A stretch of DNA of 64,000 nt from Coenobita brevimanus. Lineage: Eukaryota; Arthropoda; Malacostraca; Decapoda; Coenobitidae. Both the position numbers and the translations under genes were made by a program. Of this stretch, positions 55,301-64,000 are shown piece after piece. A model generated the notes under the pieces. The model did not search any database. It was not told the DNA's origin and saw nothing but the letters and a program-made list of their open reading frames with translations. Position 1 is the first letter of the stretch. Each line of letters starts with the position of its first letter. The DNA lies in the NCBI GenBank assembly GCA_032717465.1, contig CM064681.1, forward strand, positions 17,161,916-17,225,915. The letters run 5' to 3'.

Positions 55301-56898
55301 GTAGTGTTGTTGACATCAACAGGTTTGTCTGAAACCATGGGGTTAGCAGTAACCTGGGAACCAGCTAAATCATTGCCAATTAATACTGAAATGTTCCCAA
55401 CGGGGAGGTGATCTACTACAGCTAGTGTTACTGGACCTGTGACAAACACAGACCGAAGATACACTGAGCAAAGGGGATATCTAGCCTCTCCTGGCAGACC
55501 AGACACTAGTACAGTCTCACCTGTATAACAATCAAAATTGGGAACATCTTCCTTTAAAATGAAAGATAGATCAGATCCAGTGTCACGCAACACAACAAGA
55601 GGAGCAGAGAATCTACTGGACTCATGTTTTGATACTACACCTCTTGAGCAGAATGGTTTAAATGATGGGGGTACTTTAAGGGAATCACCTGAATGTTCAC
55701 ATGGCCCCGAAACAAGTAAATCACTAACCTGTGGGTCGCTCACCTCCACTGGTTGGGTGAGTGCACTGGCATGGAGAACTGCATTGCCCTGGGTGGGGCT
55801 GTACTTACTGGCCAACTTCCTACAGCCTTTGATGATGTGGCCAGGCTTCTTACAGTACCTACAGAAGAGAGACCTCTTCACGTCTGGATTAGTAACTCCA
55901 CGAGTCTCCTCACCAGCGCACTCACCAGTGGGATCAACCTTAAAGGAAGGTCCCTGGGACTCCGTCAGCTTCTTATTCAGGGGCCGTTCACTCTGTGAAG
56001 TGCTGGCTGGCTTATGCTGGGGAGCAGTCAACCTGTACTTGTGGAAGGGATCACTATTAGTTAGGGAGAAATGATCGGCAGCAATGCCAGCCTCAGATAA
56101 CGTACATAACCCTTTTTCCTCCACATGTGACCTTACTCTAGCTGGGAGGCAAGATTTCACTTCCTCCAGCACAAACAACTCCAGCAAGCCCTCAACTGTC
56201 AAACTAGTCAACTCACTCTCAACCCATTTTTTACAAAGTCGTTGTTTGCGGCGGATAAATTCTACATAAGTCTGTCCCTCTGTCTTACGGCAACGGCGGA
56301 ACTGTTGCCGATAAGCTTCGGGCACTTTCTTGTATGCATGCAATACAGTTTTTTTTACAAAATAATAATCTTCAATTTGAGTGGCATCCAGTGCGGTAAA
56401 CACTTCCTGAGCTCTACCAGTAAATGAGCTATGTATTAGCAACACCCACTTATCCTGGGGCCAAGAATGGAGCTCAGCCGACTTCTCAAAATGGGTGAAA
56501 AAATCTTCTGGATCCTCCTCATTAAATTTAGGAACAAACTTTAATACTGCAGCAATTTTGAAGGAATCTGGCTCACACTCAGGCGATGTGGGACTACGAG
56601 AGAGACGGATTCTGTCATTGTCCGCTTTCATCCTCTCAACCTCAAGCCTTTTTTCCTCCAGCTCAATTTTCCTCAAAGCCATCAAATCACTAGGATGTTC
56701 CAACATGTTCACTTCTTCCTCACTGAAAATTTCCTCCCTCACCATGTGTGCTAGTACTAACTGCTTTATATCATCTTTCTTCAACCTAGGACGAAGCTCA
56801 AGCTTATAATAAGCTGCCAACGCTTCCCACTGAACCTTGGTTAACCTAGAAAGGGCAGTCACTGTAGGATTAGAAACAAAATCTTCCAACACAAACAT
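52315..56898 (-). CDS. Gag-protease-integrase-RT-RNase H polyprotein, intact
   Basis: 1527 codons, ATG to TGA. Domains in order: SCAN-like capsid ~110-285 (KVPEAYRQQFRR); CCHC zinc knuckle C346-C349-H354-C359; aspartic protease with DTGS at 439-442 and IGNDLAGS at ~508; integrase zinc domain H678, H684, C714, C717 (C711 also present); DDE core D748, D807, E843, with 35 residues between the last two; GPY module at ~983; reverse transcriptase ~1095-1300 with D1202 and YLDD at 1262-1265; RNase H with D1411, E1452, D1479, D1522. It supplies all functions for reverse transcription and integration. Gag and Pol are in one frame, so no frameshift site is needed. Integrase precedes RT, unlike typical Ty3/gypsy. 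Expected to act in cytoplasmic particles and then the nucleus. Confidence 0.97.
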   Translation of the reverse strand: MFVLEDFVSNPTVTALSRLTKVQWEALAAYYKLELRPRLKKDDIKQLVLAHMVREEIFSEEEVNMLEHPSDLMALRKIELEEKRLEVERMKADNDRIRLSRSPTSPECEPDSFKIAAVLKFVPKFNEEDPEDFFTHFEKSAELHSWPQDKWVLLIHSSFTGRAQEVFTALDATQIEDYYFVKKTVLHAYKKVPEAYRQQFRRCRKTEGQTYVEFIRRKQRLCKKWVESELTSLTVEGLLELFVLEEVKSCLPARVRSHVEEKGLCTLSEAGIAADHFSLTNSDPFHKYRLTAPQHKPASTSQSERPLNKKLTESQGPSFKVDPTGECAGEETRGVTNPDVKRSLFCRYCKKPGHIIKGCRKLASKYSPTQGNAVLHASALTQPVEVSDPQVSDLLVSGPCEHSGDSLKVPPSFKPFCSRGVVSKHESSRFSAPLVVLRDTGSDLSFILKEDVPNFDCYTGETVLVSGLPGEARYPLCSVYLRSVFVTGPVTLAVVDHLPVGNISVLIGNDLAGSQVTANPMVSDKPVDVNNTTDLELKHPNLFPTCAVTHSQSQRLLDPHTPAVEPEENTPEGDVSLAELFDDTLSKSSSGLLDFGSTPITRERLIQEQSSDPECKLFLAQLTEGNEIDEVPHCFYLNLGVLMRKFRPPKAPANHTWETVHQIVIPKSLRIEILKVAHDGVGGHLGVRKTYHKILSHFYWPKLMKDVSTYCRTCHVCQISGKPGTEVNPAPLQPIPVMKEPFSKVIVDCVGPLPRSKRGNQYLLTIMDVATRYPEAIPLRSITSRNVVRALIKFFTQVGLPAIVQSDQGSNFTSRLFQQVMRALGVRQCKSTAYHPQSQGALERFHSTIKTMIRTYCLETGQDWDEAIDLLLFSIRDSVNESLGFTPFQLIYGHQVRGPLKVLKECWLNDESTVPIAAYVTQFRSNLQRALKFAHSNLSHAQIRMKDNYDKIHKAQSRIFHVGDQVLALLPVPKQPLQSRYSGPYHVLKRVGDLNYIIATPERRKKRRSVHVNLLKMYHSRDQSQGGEVEQVTLTGTRVVEKSEENDPTPFVGSKLSNREILTNLMSKLEHLPPTQAGDIDCLLQEHPDLFGDTPRLCTLLPHDVDVQGAPPIRQAPYRLSAEKREFLQSEVQRLKEQGLIRPSMSPWASPVVLVPKAGGSYRLCVDYRKVNAVTLPDSFPLPRLDDIIDDLGVARYVTKLDLLQGYYQVPLTEQAKSISAFVTPSGLWEFLVLPFGMRNAPATFQRLMNNLIAELPGVRVYLDDLVVWSDNWKEHLERLRKLFDVLEEANLTVNLAKSEFGHAHVVFLGHVVGQGQLAPVDAKVDAILQYPPPTDRKSTMRFLGMVGYYRRFCRNFAQVAAPLTDQLSSKKTFHWTNECQQAFEGLKALLACAPVLRTPDPHRPFIIRVDASDAGVGAVLLQEYCEVLHPISYFSQKFKVYQKAYATVEKEALGIVMAIEKFEVYLSSSTFPITVFTDHNPLVFIEKVKFKNARVLRWALALQPYNIKLQHIRGKDNTIADALSRV

Positions 56899-57537
56899 GA
56901 TGGCGGCGAGAAGGGAAGGACAACGAAAATAAGCTAGCTAGCTAGATAGTGTAATCACTCAAATATCAGTAAACCACTTCACCTAGTGGGACAATAAACC
57001 TTCCACCACACACGGAAACGTAGCGCGCACACACACACTACAAAAATTACGTGGGGAATACGATGTCACCAGTAAAGTGGGAGTACTAATCTCTGCTGTA
57101 CGTGGGTACGTAATAATCTCCTAATAGATCAAAGTAAAACAACTGGTATAGTAAATATAGCGATAGTGGTGTGTATGGAGCTAAGACAACAAACTCCACA
57201 AAACACTATACACCACACTATCAAATAATATAGATCATACAATATACATGACCCATATGCCCAGACAGAGTAGAACAAACAAAGAGTTGTAAAGCAACAA
57301 CACTCTAGGAACAGTTTCGTGAACGGAACACAGCTCTTGAATGAGGTAACTGAGCAGGAATTAGCTACACGCGTATACACTAGTGCACACAATTAGGACT
57401 ACCAGGGAGAACACTTGTTTCATAAAGCAAACTCAAATATGAGGGAAACAGTTGTTGCTAAAGGCTAAATTGCAATGCACAGGGAGTACACAGGAACGTG
57501 TAATGTAGCTAAATATACAGGCTAGTATACATATTCA
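56899..57537 (-). other. 5' untranslated leader of the Gmr1-type element
   Basis: About 640 bases between the primer-binding site and the gag-pol ATG. An 87-codon minus-strand frame (57392-57129) has no recognised domain and is probably chance. Confidence 0.6.
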
Positions 57538-57555
57538 ATCCCGGACAGGCCCCCA
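57538..57555 (-). other. Primer-binding site, tRNA-Pro type
   Basis: On the minus strand TGGGGGCCTGTCCGGGAT lies two bases inside the LTR. It resembles the tRNA-Pro primer site used by several retroviruses and gypsy-type elements, with two mismatches from the form I remember. Confidence 0.75.
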
Positions 57556-57557
57556 TT

Positions 57558-58069
57558 TGTCGCAAACTACCCAATCACCAAGTGGACAGGGTGCACGGCC
57601 TGAGTAAAACCACGATAGAATGATAATTGAGTGTACGACAAGACCATATTGAATTACTTAGATCTGGAGTTACTTTAGCATATGAACATTTAAGGAGAGT
57701 CAAAACACCACGTACAAAATTAACATAATCTATTAAACTACCTTAACTTACAACCAACAGTGGGAAAACAAAACACAAAACATCACCCTGCCTACTGGAC
57801 AAGAGCATAAACTTGCTAAAGTCCATCCTACATCCCTAACCAAGGACATACACAAACCTTAAACCTGGACGACCCAGAGCTAGCCGGCGTCACTGACAGG
57901 GAAACAGAGTGAGAGAGAGAGCCGAGCCTCTGCGCCTGGGCTTATATGCAGGCCTACCACAACTTCATTGGGTCGCCAGTTCGTTAATTTAGAAACACCT
58001 TAACTAGCTAGTTATACACGTGGCGCGAAGGGGAACAATTACCTACACAAAATATGCGTCCACGTGACA
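57558..58069 (-). repeat. 5' LTR (element sense)
   Basis: 512 bp. A TATAAG box on the minus strand (57941-57946) is the likely core promoter, also present in the other LTR. Confidence 0.96.
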
Positions 58070-58074
58070 TTGGG

Positions 58075-58834
58075 GTAGACTTATGGATCGACGTCGGACA
58101 TTGACACGACTGCACTAATGCCAGGAGTCCTGAAGAGCCCACTTGGAGAAGTCGTGGTAGTAGAGGATGCAGTATGCGTCTACTATCCAATGGAAGGCTA
58201 TCTCCGAGCTCCAGATACTGTTAGGGAGGTCTTCGAGGGATTTTTCCACCTCAGACAACAACTGTTGGGAATAGAAAACTTATTTGACCTGAACCCACAG
58301 CTGACGACCTCGGACAACAGTGCTTTCATACCAACCTTGCATAGCATAGTCAAGCTTCAAACTGGACATATAGATAGGTTCACAGACAGGCTCACTAAAT
58401 TACACGTTGCATTACCTAATGCTGATTCTGATCTTTCCCAGCATGTCCATGCACGTACTAATAGAGGACTTGTGGACCCTATAGGCATCCTGTCTCAAAA
58501 GCTCTTTGGTACAGCACTAGACAAGGACTTAGTGCAATTGGGCAGACAGATGCATGATTTGGCATTGGCGGCTAAGGCAAATAACAGGCTAATTGTACAC
58601 AAGTATGAACAATTAGATGAGTTCACTAACAAAGCTAACAAGATAACTGAGACTACCAACCATCTCGTAGGAGTTGTGAACAACATCCAAACCAACCTAC
58701 CAACCCTAACTAGCTTAGTGTTAATCACTGAGTACTTACATGTTCTCGATGAGTCAGTCATTGCTTTGGAGTCGCATGCAGCCAATATGGTGGACAGCTT
58801 AATCGATGCAAGTTTGAACAGGGTTAATGCTTAA
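58075..58834 (+). pseudogene. Envelope gene, surface and fusion part (errantivirus/F-protein-like)
   Basis: After a short in-frame stretch from 58075 and one stop, the 238-codon frame 58118-58834 is readable. It has an extracellular-type N-terminal part (VVVVEDAVCVYYPMEGYL). A basic cleavage-type motif R-T-N-R follows, directly before GLVDPIG, the layout of the furin site and fusion peptide in baculovirus F-like and insect errantivirus envelopes. A long heptad-rich helix ending in ALESHAANMVDSLIDASLNRVNA comes next. It would mediate membrane fusion. The copy is broken by the inserted retrotransposon, a frameshift, and a TAA after NRVNA. Confidence 0.7.
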
Positions 58835-59563
58835 TTGCGTCCTACTCATATTCTAACCAATGCTCTTGACGTAGCTATGTGGAAGCATGGACTTACGCCA
58901 CTTTTTGCTGAGTCAATTGGACTATTATTACCCGTTGTTTGAGGCCCAGTTGACCCATGATGGCATCGTGATATTGGTACCTATGAGGAATGCTATTACA
59001 CACAACGCATGACGGTTCATTCCTTTCCCTTTTGCTACAACTAACAACACACTTGTCATTCTGAATGAGGGACCAGAGCTGCTAGTTATGTCGGATGACA
59101 AAGAGAATATAGCAGAAACGACTGTGGAAGAGTTTGAGAAGTGTAAGGCACACTTGTCATTCTGAATGAGGGACCAGAGCTGCTAGTTATGTCGGATGAC
59201 AAAGAGAATATAGCAGAAACGACTGTGGAAGAGTTTGAGAAGTGTAAGGCTTCCTTTCTTGATTTCCATGTATATCCTGCTATCCATTTTGTCGTTATAC
59301 CGTCAGATGTAGATGAGTGTAAGATGGCCTTGTTGGACACAAACACTTCCTCTACGTTGCAACGTTGTGCTTTCCAACCCATTCAGTTGAAGTCAGTTTT
59401 TTATGCTCATGTACAATCGGCTTCACTTCTAAGTACTACACCGACTCACGGCGTCTTGGTAGATGTGGCACCACTGTGTTTGTTTGCATCGTCGTATTAT
59501 GACGCGAATACGTTGGATGAACCCCGGCATAGTGGTCAGGTACTGACAACTTCAATGCTATGA
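58835..59563 (+). pseudogene. Envelope gene, C-terminal part with internal duplication
   Basis: Readable pieces include THILTNALDVAMWKHGL and HDGIVILVPMRNAITHN in shifted frames. A 101-bp tandem duplication (59050-59150 and 59151-59251) follows, then the 59189-59563 frame with CKMALLDTNTSSTLQRC and GVLVDVAPLC. Because 101 is not a multiple of 3, the duplication shifts the frame. No transmembrane helix is seen before the stop at 59561, so the anchor is lost or lies in another frame. Confidence 0.6.
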
Positions 59564-59566
59564 TCT

Positions 59567-59789
59567 GTGCAGTGCTTATGTTATATAAAAGATGTAATGT
59601 AATTGAACATGTGCCTGTAGTTTGTGCTTAATTTAATGTGATGGTGCTGGGACCAAGCAGGGAGTTGGATGCTTCGTTGTGCATGTTCAGGGGTGCTGTT
59701 GGTCCAAAGCAGGCTCGCTTTACTGAATGAGACGCTGGCCAAAGTAAGACTTGGGTAACGCAACATATAATGGAGGATGAACATATTCG
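59567..59789. other. Sequence after env, no LTR found
   Basis: About 220 bp with no match to the leader upstream of gag. The 3' LTR expected here is absent, so the env-bearing element is incomplete at its 3' end. Confidence 0.5.
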
Positions 59790-59934
59790 TCCTATCTATC
59801 TATCTACTTATCAGTCTATATATCTATATATATACCTACATCATATCTATCTATATATCTATCTATATATTGCCCATATCTCTATCTGCATCTCTATCTA
59901 TCCAAAAATCCATCTATCTATCTATCTATCTATC

Positions 59935-59998
<64 letters not shown>
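59790..59998. repeat. (TATC)n and (AT)n microsatellites
   Basis: Degenerate TATC/TATA units to 59935, then pure AT at 59938-59998. The two peptides predicted across it are low-complexity. Confidence 0.93.
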
Positions 59999-60000
<2 letters not shown>

Positions 60001-60167
60001 TATAAATACATGAAAATTATGATGCAGAAACAATGCCCGGAATGCAATTTACAGTAGGTAAGACAAGGAAGTGAAGTCGCTATTGAAACTGTTCCACATT
60101 GGGAAAAAGTATAACGGTGTTTTTTAAGAGAGGAAAAGAAGACTGTGATAATGTGGGATAACTTTTA

Positions 60168-60345
60168 CCTGGTCGTGGTGTAGTGGATTGCTGCCTGGCT
60201 TTCATCTAAGAGTCCCGGGTTCGATTCCCGGCATACTTGTAATATATTGGAGGATCTTAAGACAGCATTGCCGTATCGGCCTAGTCCTTCTGGGCTAGTG
60301 TCATCAAATTCATAATATCTGAAAAACTTCCGTCACACAAAGCCT
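60168..60345 (+). mobile_element. tRNA-Glu-derived SINE
   Basis: The head contains a pol III A box (TGGTGTAGTGG) and B box (GGTTCGATTCC) and aligns with tRNA-Glu through the CTTTCAT anticodon loop and CCCGGG..CCCGG T arm. The acceptor stem does not pair (GGTCGTG against CATACTT), so it is not a tRNA gene. A body with GGCCTAGTCCTTCTGGGCTAG follows. The 3' limit is not certain. Confidence 0.65.
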
Positions 60346-60984
60346 GTCTCTCGGTGTTTGTCCATCTCTTCGTTCTCCTTCACTCTGTTGTGCCTTCCAC
60401 CTGTGATTCTTTTATCCATTTCACAGTCCTACTATCCATAAATTCCACATGATCAGACAACTTCAGCACCCCTTGATCAGCTCAGTATCTACCAGACTAC
60501 ACTTCCCTCCACATATCTCACTTTCATCTCTAACCCGTTACACTACCATACTGCGTTATTGTGCTCAGACATTTCGGTTCCAGCAATCCGTTTATACTGT
60601 GTATGCTATGTAATGAATCTAGTAAAAATCAAGCTATAAAACTATAATCAGGTATTTGTAGACACTCAGTTTCATTATATTGTTCAATTAACAGACTTGG
60701 ATAGAATATTACAATATAGCACCAGGCAACTGAAACCAATGGCATTGGTGTGTGTATTGGTAAGCAACATCAGAAATGGCTGACAGATCGATAACCGTGA
60801 GATTATCACTAACATTAATAAAATGGTCATGTATTTAGCCAGAATAGCCATACCAGTGGATTTTGCCACCCGCTAGAGGAGAAAGAATTTTATCATTAAA
60901 ATTTTACTACCACTCCAATAAGATACCCACAGTATTCATGTTTCACGGCCAAGGTATACAGAATAGACCTACTTTTGTCTTCAG

Positions 60985-60985
<1 letters not shown>
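60346..60985. other. No recognised feature
   Basis: AT-rich sequence without conserved frames. Nothing supported on either strand. Confidence 0.4.

Positions 60986-61053
<68 letters not shown>
60986..61053. repeat. (AT)n tail of a minus-strand SINE
   Basis: About 66 bp of AT at the 3' end of the SINE that reads from 61141 to 61054 on the minus strand. Confidence 0.9.
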
Positions 61054-61058
<5 letters not shown>

Positions 61059-61141
61059 CGTGTAGGCATCAAAGACCATACCACCACTTTGCCCCAAACC
61101 CGACCTTATGGACAGCGAGTCAGCGCTCTACTGACTGAGCT
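61054..61141 (-). mobile_element. tRNA-derived SINE, minus strand
   Basis: On the minus strand it reads TAGTAGCTCAGTCAGTAGAG (A-box region) and GGTCGGGTTTGGGGC (degenerate B box), spaced as in a tRNA, then a short tail into (TA)n. It starts exactly where the neighbouring TIR element ends. Confidence 0.6.
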
Positions 61142-61888
61142 ACTATAGTAGGACTCGCCTAAGATTGCGGCTGTGGTGTGGCCCGCACCTGTGTACAATG
61201 GTGCCACGTTTCCCCAACTTGCGATGTGAAACGGAAGCTATTTATGTACAAGGCAACACAAATACGATAAATTCAGATGAATAAAACTTACACTTGTGTA
61301 TTTTGATGGATGAATCAACAGTAATCTTATTATGCATAAAATATTTATACAGTAACAGAAACATGGCATACATATTGTACAGTATTGCTAAAAGAAATTG
61401 TAGTTACTTTTAATATTTTTTAGCGTAGTTTTAGGGTGGTTAATAATATTACAGTCATGGATATAAGATAGTGAGCCTGAAAAAAGAAGAAACATACCAA
61501 TATCCAAAGTAAAAGAATTAAATCATATAATTCTTGTGAGTGGCAACACAGACACACCCAGTCTGGCCTAAGGTAAAGTATGTACCTCCATAGACCCAAG
61601 CATAGCTTGTACAGGTGTTGCTAGGGAAAAATGCTCACATTTACTGGCTTTTACCGTAATTTTTAATGCGAGGAATAATCACATTTATAATCATAAGCTA
61701 ATATGTAGGACAAAATAGTAGGCATATGCCAATACTGAAATAAAAAACAAAAACATTATTCACTCGCGAGCGGCAACACTTCCACACCCAGTCGGTGGCC
61801 TTGATCTCAGGGGTGGTGTGGAAATGATGTCAAATTTACAATATATACAATATTATGTAAAAGAAAATATCCAAAATGTCTCTTGCAA

Positions 61889-61891
<3 letters not shown>

Positions 61892-61943
<52 letters not shown>
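61892..61943. repeat. (GA)n microsatellite
   Basis: 52 bp of GA. Confidence 0.95.
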
Positions 61944-61945
<2 letters not shown>

Positions 61946-62222
61946 CAGGCAGGAGAGGGGCAAGGTTGAATGCACTGTCGGCATGACGGGGGGGAGGGTG
62001 GTGGTGGAGGCATTGTCAGGCTGAGAGAGAGATGGAGGAAGGGAAAAGAGAATGAATGAATGAAAATCAATCATGGTACTGCAATAACGGGTCATCTGTC
62101 GCCGTATACAAAAAATGATAAATATCACTAAATATAACAAAACCAAATTAACAAATGAAAGCTCAATTATAAACAACTTATAAAAGAATCAAAAGTACTC
62201 AGGGTGGCTCACATCTCCCGCC

Positions 62223-62225
<3 letters not shown>

Positions 62226-62278
<53 letters not shown>
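62226..62278. repeat. (GA)n microsatellite
   Basis: 53 bp of GA just inside the right TIR. Confidence 0.95.
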
Positions 62279-62282
<4 letters not shown>

Positions 62283-62484
62283 GGTATAGAAAACGTGGCA
62301 ACACTGTGCACAGGTACGGGCCACACCACAGCCGCAAACTTAGGCCAGTCCTACTTTAGGCTCGCTTCAACAGTATTACCTGAATCTCTCAACATACAGT
62401 ACTAGGAGCATTTGGTAATCTGTAACAATACAATATGAAAAAGGAAAATTGAGACTGCAGATCATAGACAGTTTACTGATGTGT

Positions 62485-62985
62485 TTAGTAATGGGTCCAT
62501 CCTCCCTCCTGCACAATAACATCACGGAGTCTACCAGGCATGCTGGAGACATTTCTCACAATGTACAGCTCTGCCCGCAGAGATTCCCATTCTCACCACA
62601 TATTTTCCATCAACCGCTTGGCTGTCCTCTCACTTTCTGGCTCCTATGTGTTGACCATATTCGCCCAGACACTTTCAACCCTTGGTAGGCCAGTCCAAGA
62701 GCTGAAGATTTTCCTGTGTAGCAAACCACTCCTGGACTGCACGTGCCAAGTGAAATGGGCACCGATCATGGGCGAATATGATGGGACCTGGTGGGAAGGG
62801 ATGTCGCTCCTGCAGGGAATGAAGGAAAATTTCCTTAAGAACTTCCAAATACTTCTAGGCTGTGAACTATCCCTCTACTCACGTAATATTTCCCACTCCA
62901 TGGATAGATATCCAGCCCCATACATTGCACGCTTGGTGTCCACTTCTGGTCTCGTAGGTGTTTGCTTGATTATAGTTAAAAAAGG
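62485..62985 (-). pseudogene. Tc1-like transposase C-terminal remnant
   Basis: On the minus strand, frames read IIFAHDRCPFHLARAVQEWF, LQLLDWPTKG, then (after a gap) ESVWANMVNT and SSMPGRLRDVIVQEGGWTHY with a stop at 62485. This is the C-terminal half of an IS630/Tc1 transposase. The Asp of HDRCPFH corresponds to the second catalytic Asp. The S-P-D-L-N-P-I block that should precede the catalytic Glu is deleted. Several stops and shifts show it is long dead. No terminal repeats were assigned to it. Confidence 0.75.
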
Positions 62986-63920
62986 AATATTATGTTATAG
63001 GAGTTAGTTTTGGTTCTGGCTTCCTCCTCTAGTTGAAAGTTACCCAACTTTGTTTGGAAAATGCTTTAATGTATAAAAAAATGGTTATAGAAGGAATAGC
63101 AGTTATCTAGTCTAGTGAATGGGTGGAAGTAGTGTTTCTTATATTTTCTTGCATAATTTTACCTTACAGACTATGGGTGGTATATGCCGTACTACATTTT
63201 AAAGACTTATTAATCCTTCTCAAATGTGCTGGGCAACCGATTCATTGGTCAACAAAATTATCGTTTCCGTTGTGTAATAGATAATTATATTAATATAAAG
63301 TGATTTTTAATTTGACAAACCACTCACATTGTTGCTGATGTGATTATGAAAGCTAACTTCACAGTAAATCACCTACTTCATAAGCCTAATCCTAAGTGAT
63401 TTATGATATTTTGGTGCATGTATTACAGTACTACAGCAATTTTTTTCCAGCTGGTGCAAATTCGGCGATCGACATACCCACCACCCTTCCTGGGAAAGAA
63501 ATAGATTCACTTCATCCTTCCATATACCCATTCCAAACGTTTTCACCCTCTCATGAAGATTGCGTAAATATAGGATCAACCTAAAAAAAGAAAAATATAA
63601 AGGTTAAATGAAGAGAAAACAGTGTGAAATTATATGTTTAAACTCAGCTATGGATCTCTCTTCATTTGTCTGCAGGCGCCTGTGTAACCATACTGACTCC
63701 TTACTTATCCACTGCAAAGTTATCATTTTATTGTAACTTTGATTACATTGTGTGAAAATTCAGCCTTTCTGACGTTAGATGACCTACTATTAATACCAAA
63801 AAAGAATAATCACTAAATGTGACTTGGGAGAAGTTGCTTTTGTGGGCAGTAATGAAAACGGGAGTGTGATGTTTTTTTTAACTCCCCAGAAGGGAATGTC
63901 GATTGCCGAGATTTAATCCA
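62986..63920. other. No recognised feature
   Basis: AT-rich, no conserved frame on either strand. A (TC)n tract follows. Confidence 0.4.
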
Positions 63921-63921
63921 G

Positions 63922-63957
63922 CGCTCTCTCTCTCTCTCACTCTCTCTCTCTCTCTCT
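63922..63957. repeat. (TC)n microsatellite
   Basis: About 36 bp of TC with one AC interruption, next to the TTAA of the piggyBac terminus. Confidence 0.9.
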
Positions 63958-63961
63958 TTAA

Positions 63962-64000
63962 CCCCTTAACTGCAGGGTGTCACTTTCGTGACACTTGGGA
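63962..64000 (+). mobile_element. Left terminus of a second piggyBac element, cut by window end
   Basis: TTAA at 63958-63961 followed by CCCCTTAAC and then GGGTGTCACTTTCGTGACAC, closely matching the left end at 38005 (substitutions keep the hairpin pairing GTCAC/GTGAC). The rest lies beyond the window. Confidence 0.85.

Larger units (their letters stand above)
51644..58069 (-). mobile_element. Intact Gmr1-type LTR retrotransposon (integrase upstream of RT)
   Basis: 6426 bp with LTRs of 502 and 512 bp that differ only by a 10-bp indel as far as I can see, and a perfect 5-bp target duplication TTGGG (51639-51643 and 58070-58074). It carries a primer-binding site, a polypurine tract and one uninterrupted 1527-codon gag-pol. 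It is inserted in the env gene of the older retroelement. All known enzymatic residues are present, so it is a good candidate for a recently active autonomous element. Confidence 0.96.
61144..62358. mobile_element. TIR element, probably a non-autonomous Tc1/mariner-type
   Basis: ~70-bp inverted ends (61144-61213 and 62289-62358) sharing AGTAGGACT and GCGGCTGTGGTGTGGCCCG, with TA at both outer edges. The 1.2 kb between has no transposase frame. It holds two related blocks with GGCAACAC...CACACCCAGTC (about 61540 and 61770) and two (GA)n tracts. Superfamily from TA flanks only. Confidence 0.6.

Noticed and set aside
60172..60242. Functional tRNA-Glu gene
   Set aside because: Boxes A and B are good, but the acceptor stem does not pair and SINE-like sequence follows.
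62449..63007. Plus-strand ORFs near the right end
   Set aside because: They are antisense to a readable Tc1-like transposase relic.

Overview
Eukaryotic repeat-rich DNA with no recognisable single-copy host gene. Telomere-type TTAGG repeats, very dense dinucleotide and trinucleotide microsatellites, tRNA-derived SINEs, RTE and CR1/L2-type LINEs, piggyBac, and an LTR retroelement with an insect-retrovirus-like envelope all suggest an arthropod, most likely a decapod crustacean. The species call is inference. Nearly every long open frame belongs to a mobile element, and the window reads as a nest of insertions whose order can be worked out.

Layout. A ~4.5 kb unit occurs twice in direct orientation: copy A at 1-8021 plus 12587-13020, and copy B at 28807-29160, 34541-38004 and 41784-42280. 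Each copy has its own later insertions, so each serves as the empty site of the other. Copy A holds a CR1/L2-type LINE inside a (CA)n tract (3311-7284) and a pol-deleted Ty3/gypsy element (8022-12586, ATAT duplication). Copy B holds a 98%-LTR gypsy element (29161-34540) and an almost complete piggyBac (38005-41779, TTAA). Between the copies lie a 5'-truncated RTE LINE (13923-16273) and a 34-bp-TIR element (16321-28622). That TIR element was invaded by an 11 kb LTR-gag-LTR-gag-LTR array (16997-27982) flanked by AATAA.

From 41965 to 59563 runs an env-bearing gypsy-type retroelement (gag, protease, RT/RNase H, integrase, envelope), degraded and twice interrupted. A TTAA-flanked 5.1 kb element built around a giant palindrome (44293-49411) sits in its RT at the catalytic loop. 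A fresh 6.4 kb retrotransposon (51644-58069, TTGGG duplication) sits in its env. The latter is the best preserved unit here: one uninterrupted 1527-residue polyprotein ordered gag, zinc knuckle, protease, INTEGRASE, reverse transcriptase, RNase H. Integrase lies upstream of RT, as in Ty1/copia, although the sequences are Ty3/gypsy-like (Gmr1-type order). The element at 29161-34540 shares this order. The right end holds microsatellites, two tRNA-derived SINEs, a TIR/MITE-like element, a Tc1-like transposase remnant, and at the very end the terminus of a second piggyBac copy.

How the parts work together: there is no host pathway to reconstruct. The elements at 51644-58069 and 38005-41779 look closest to autonomous. 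The gag-only array, the integrase-only gypsy element and the TTAA palindrome element look non-autonomous. All identity statements are by eye.
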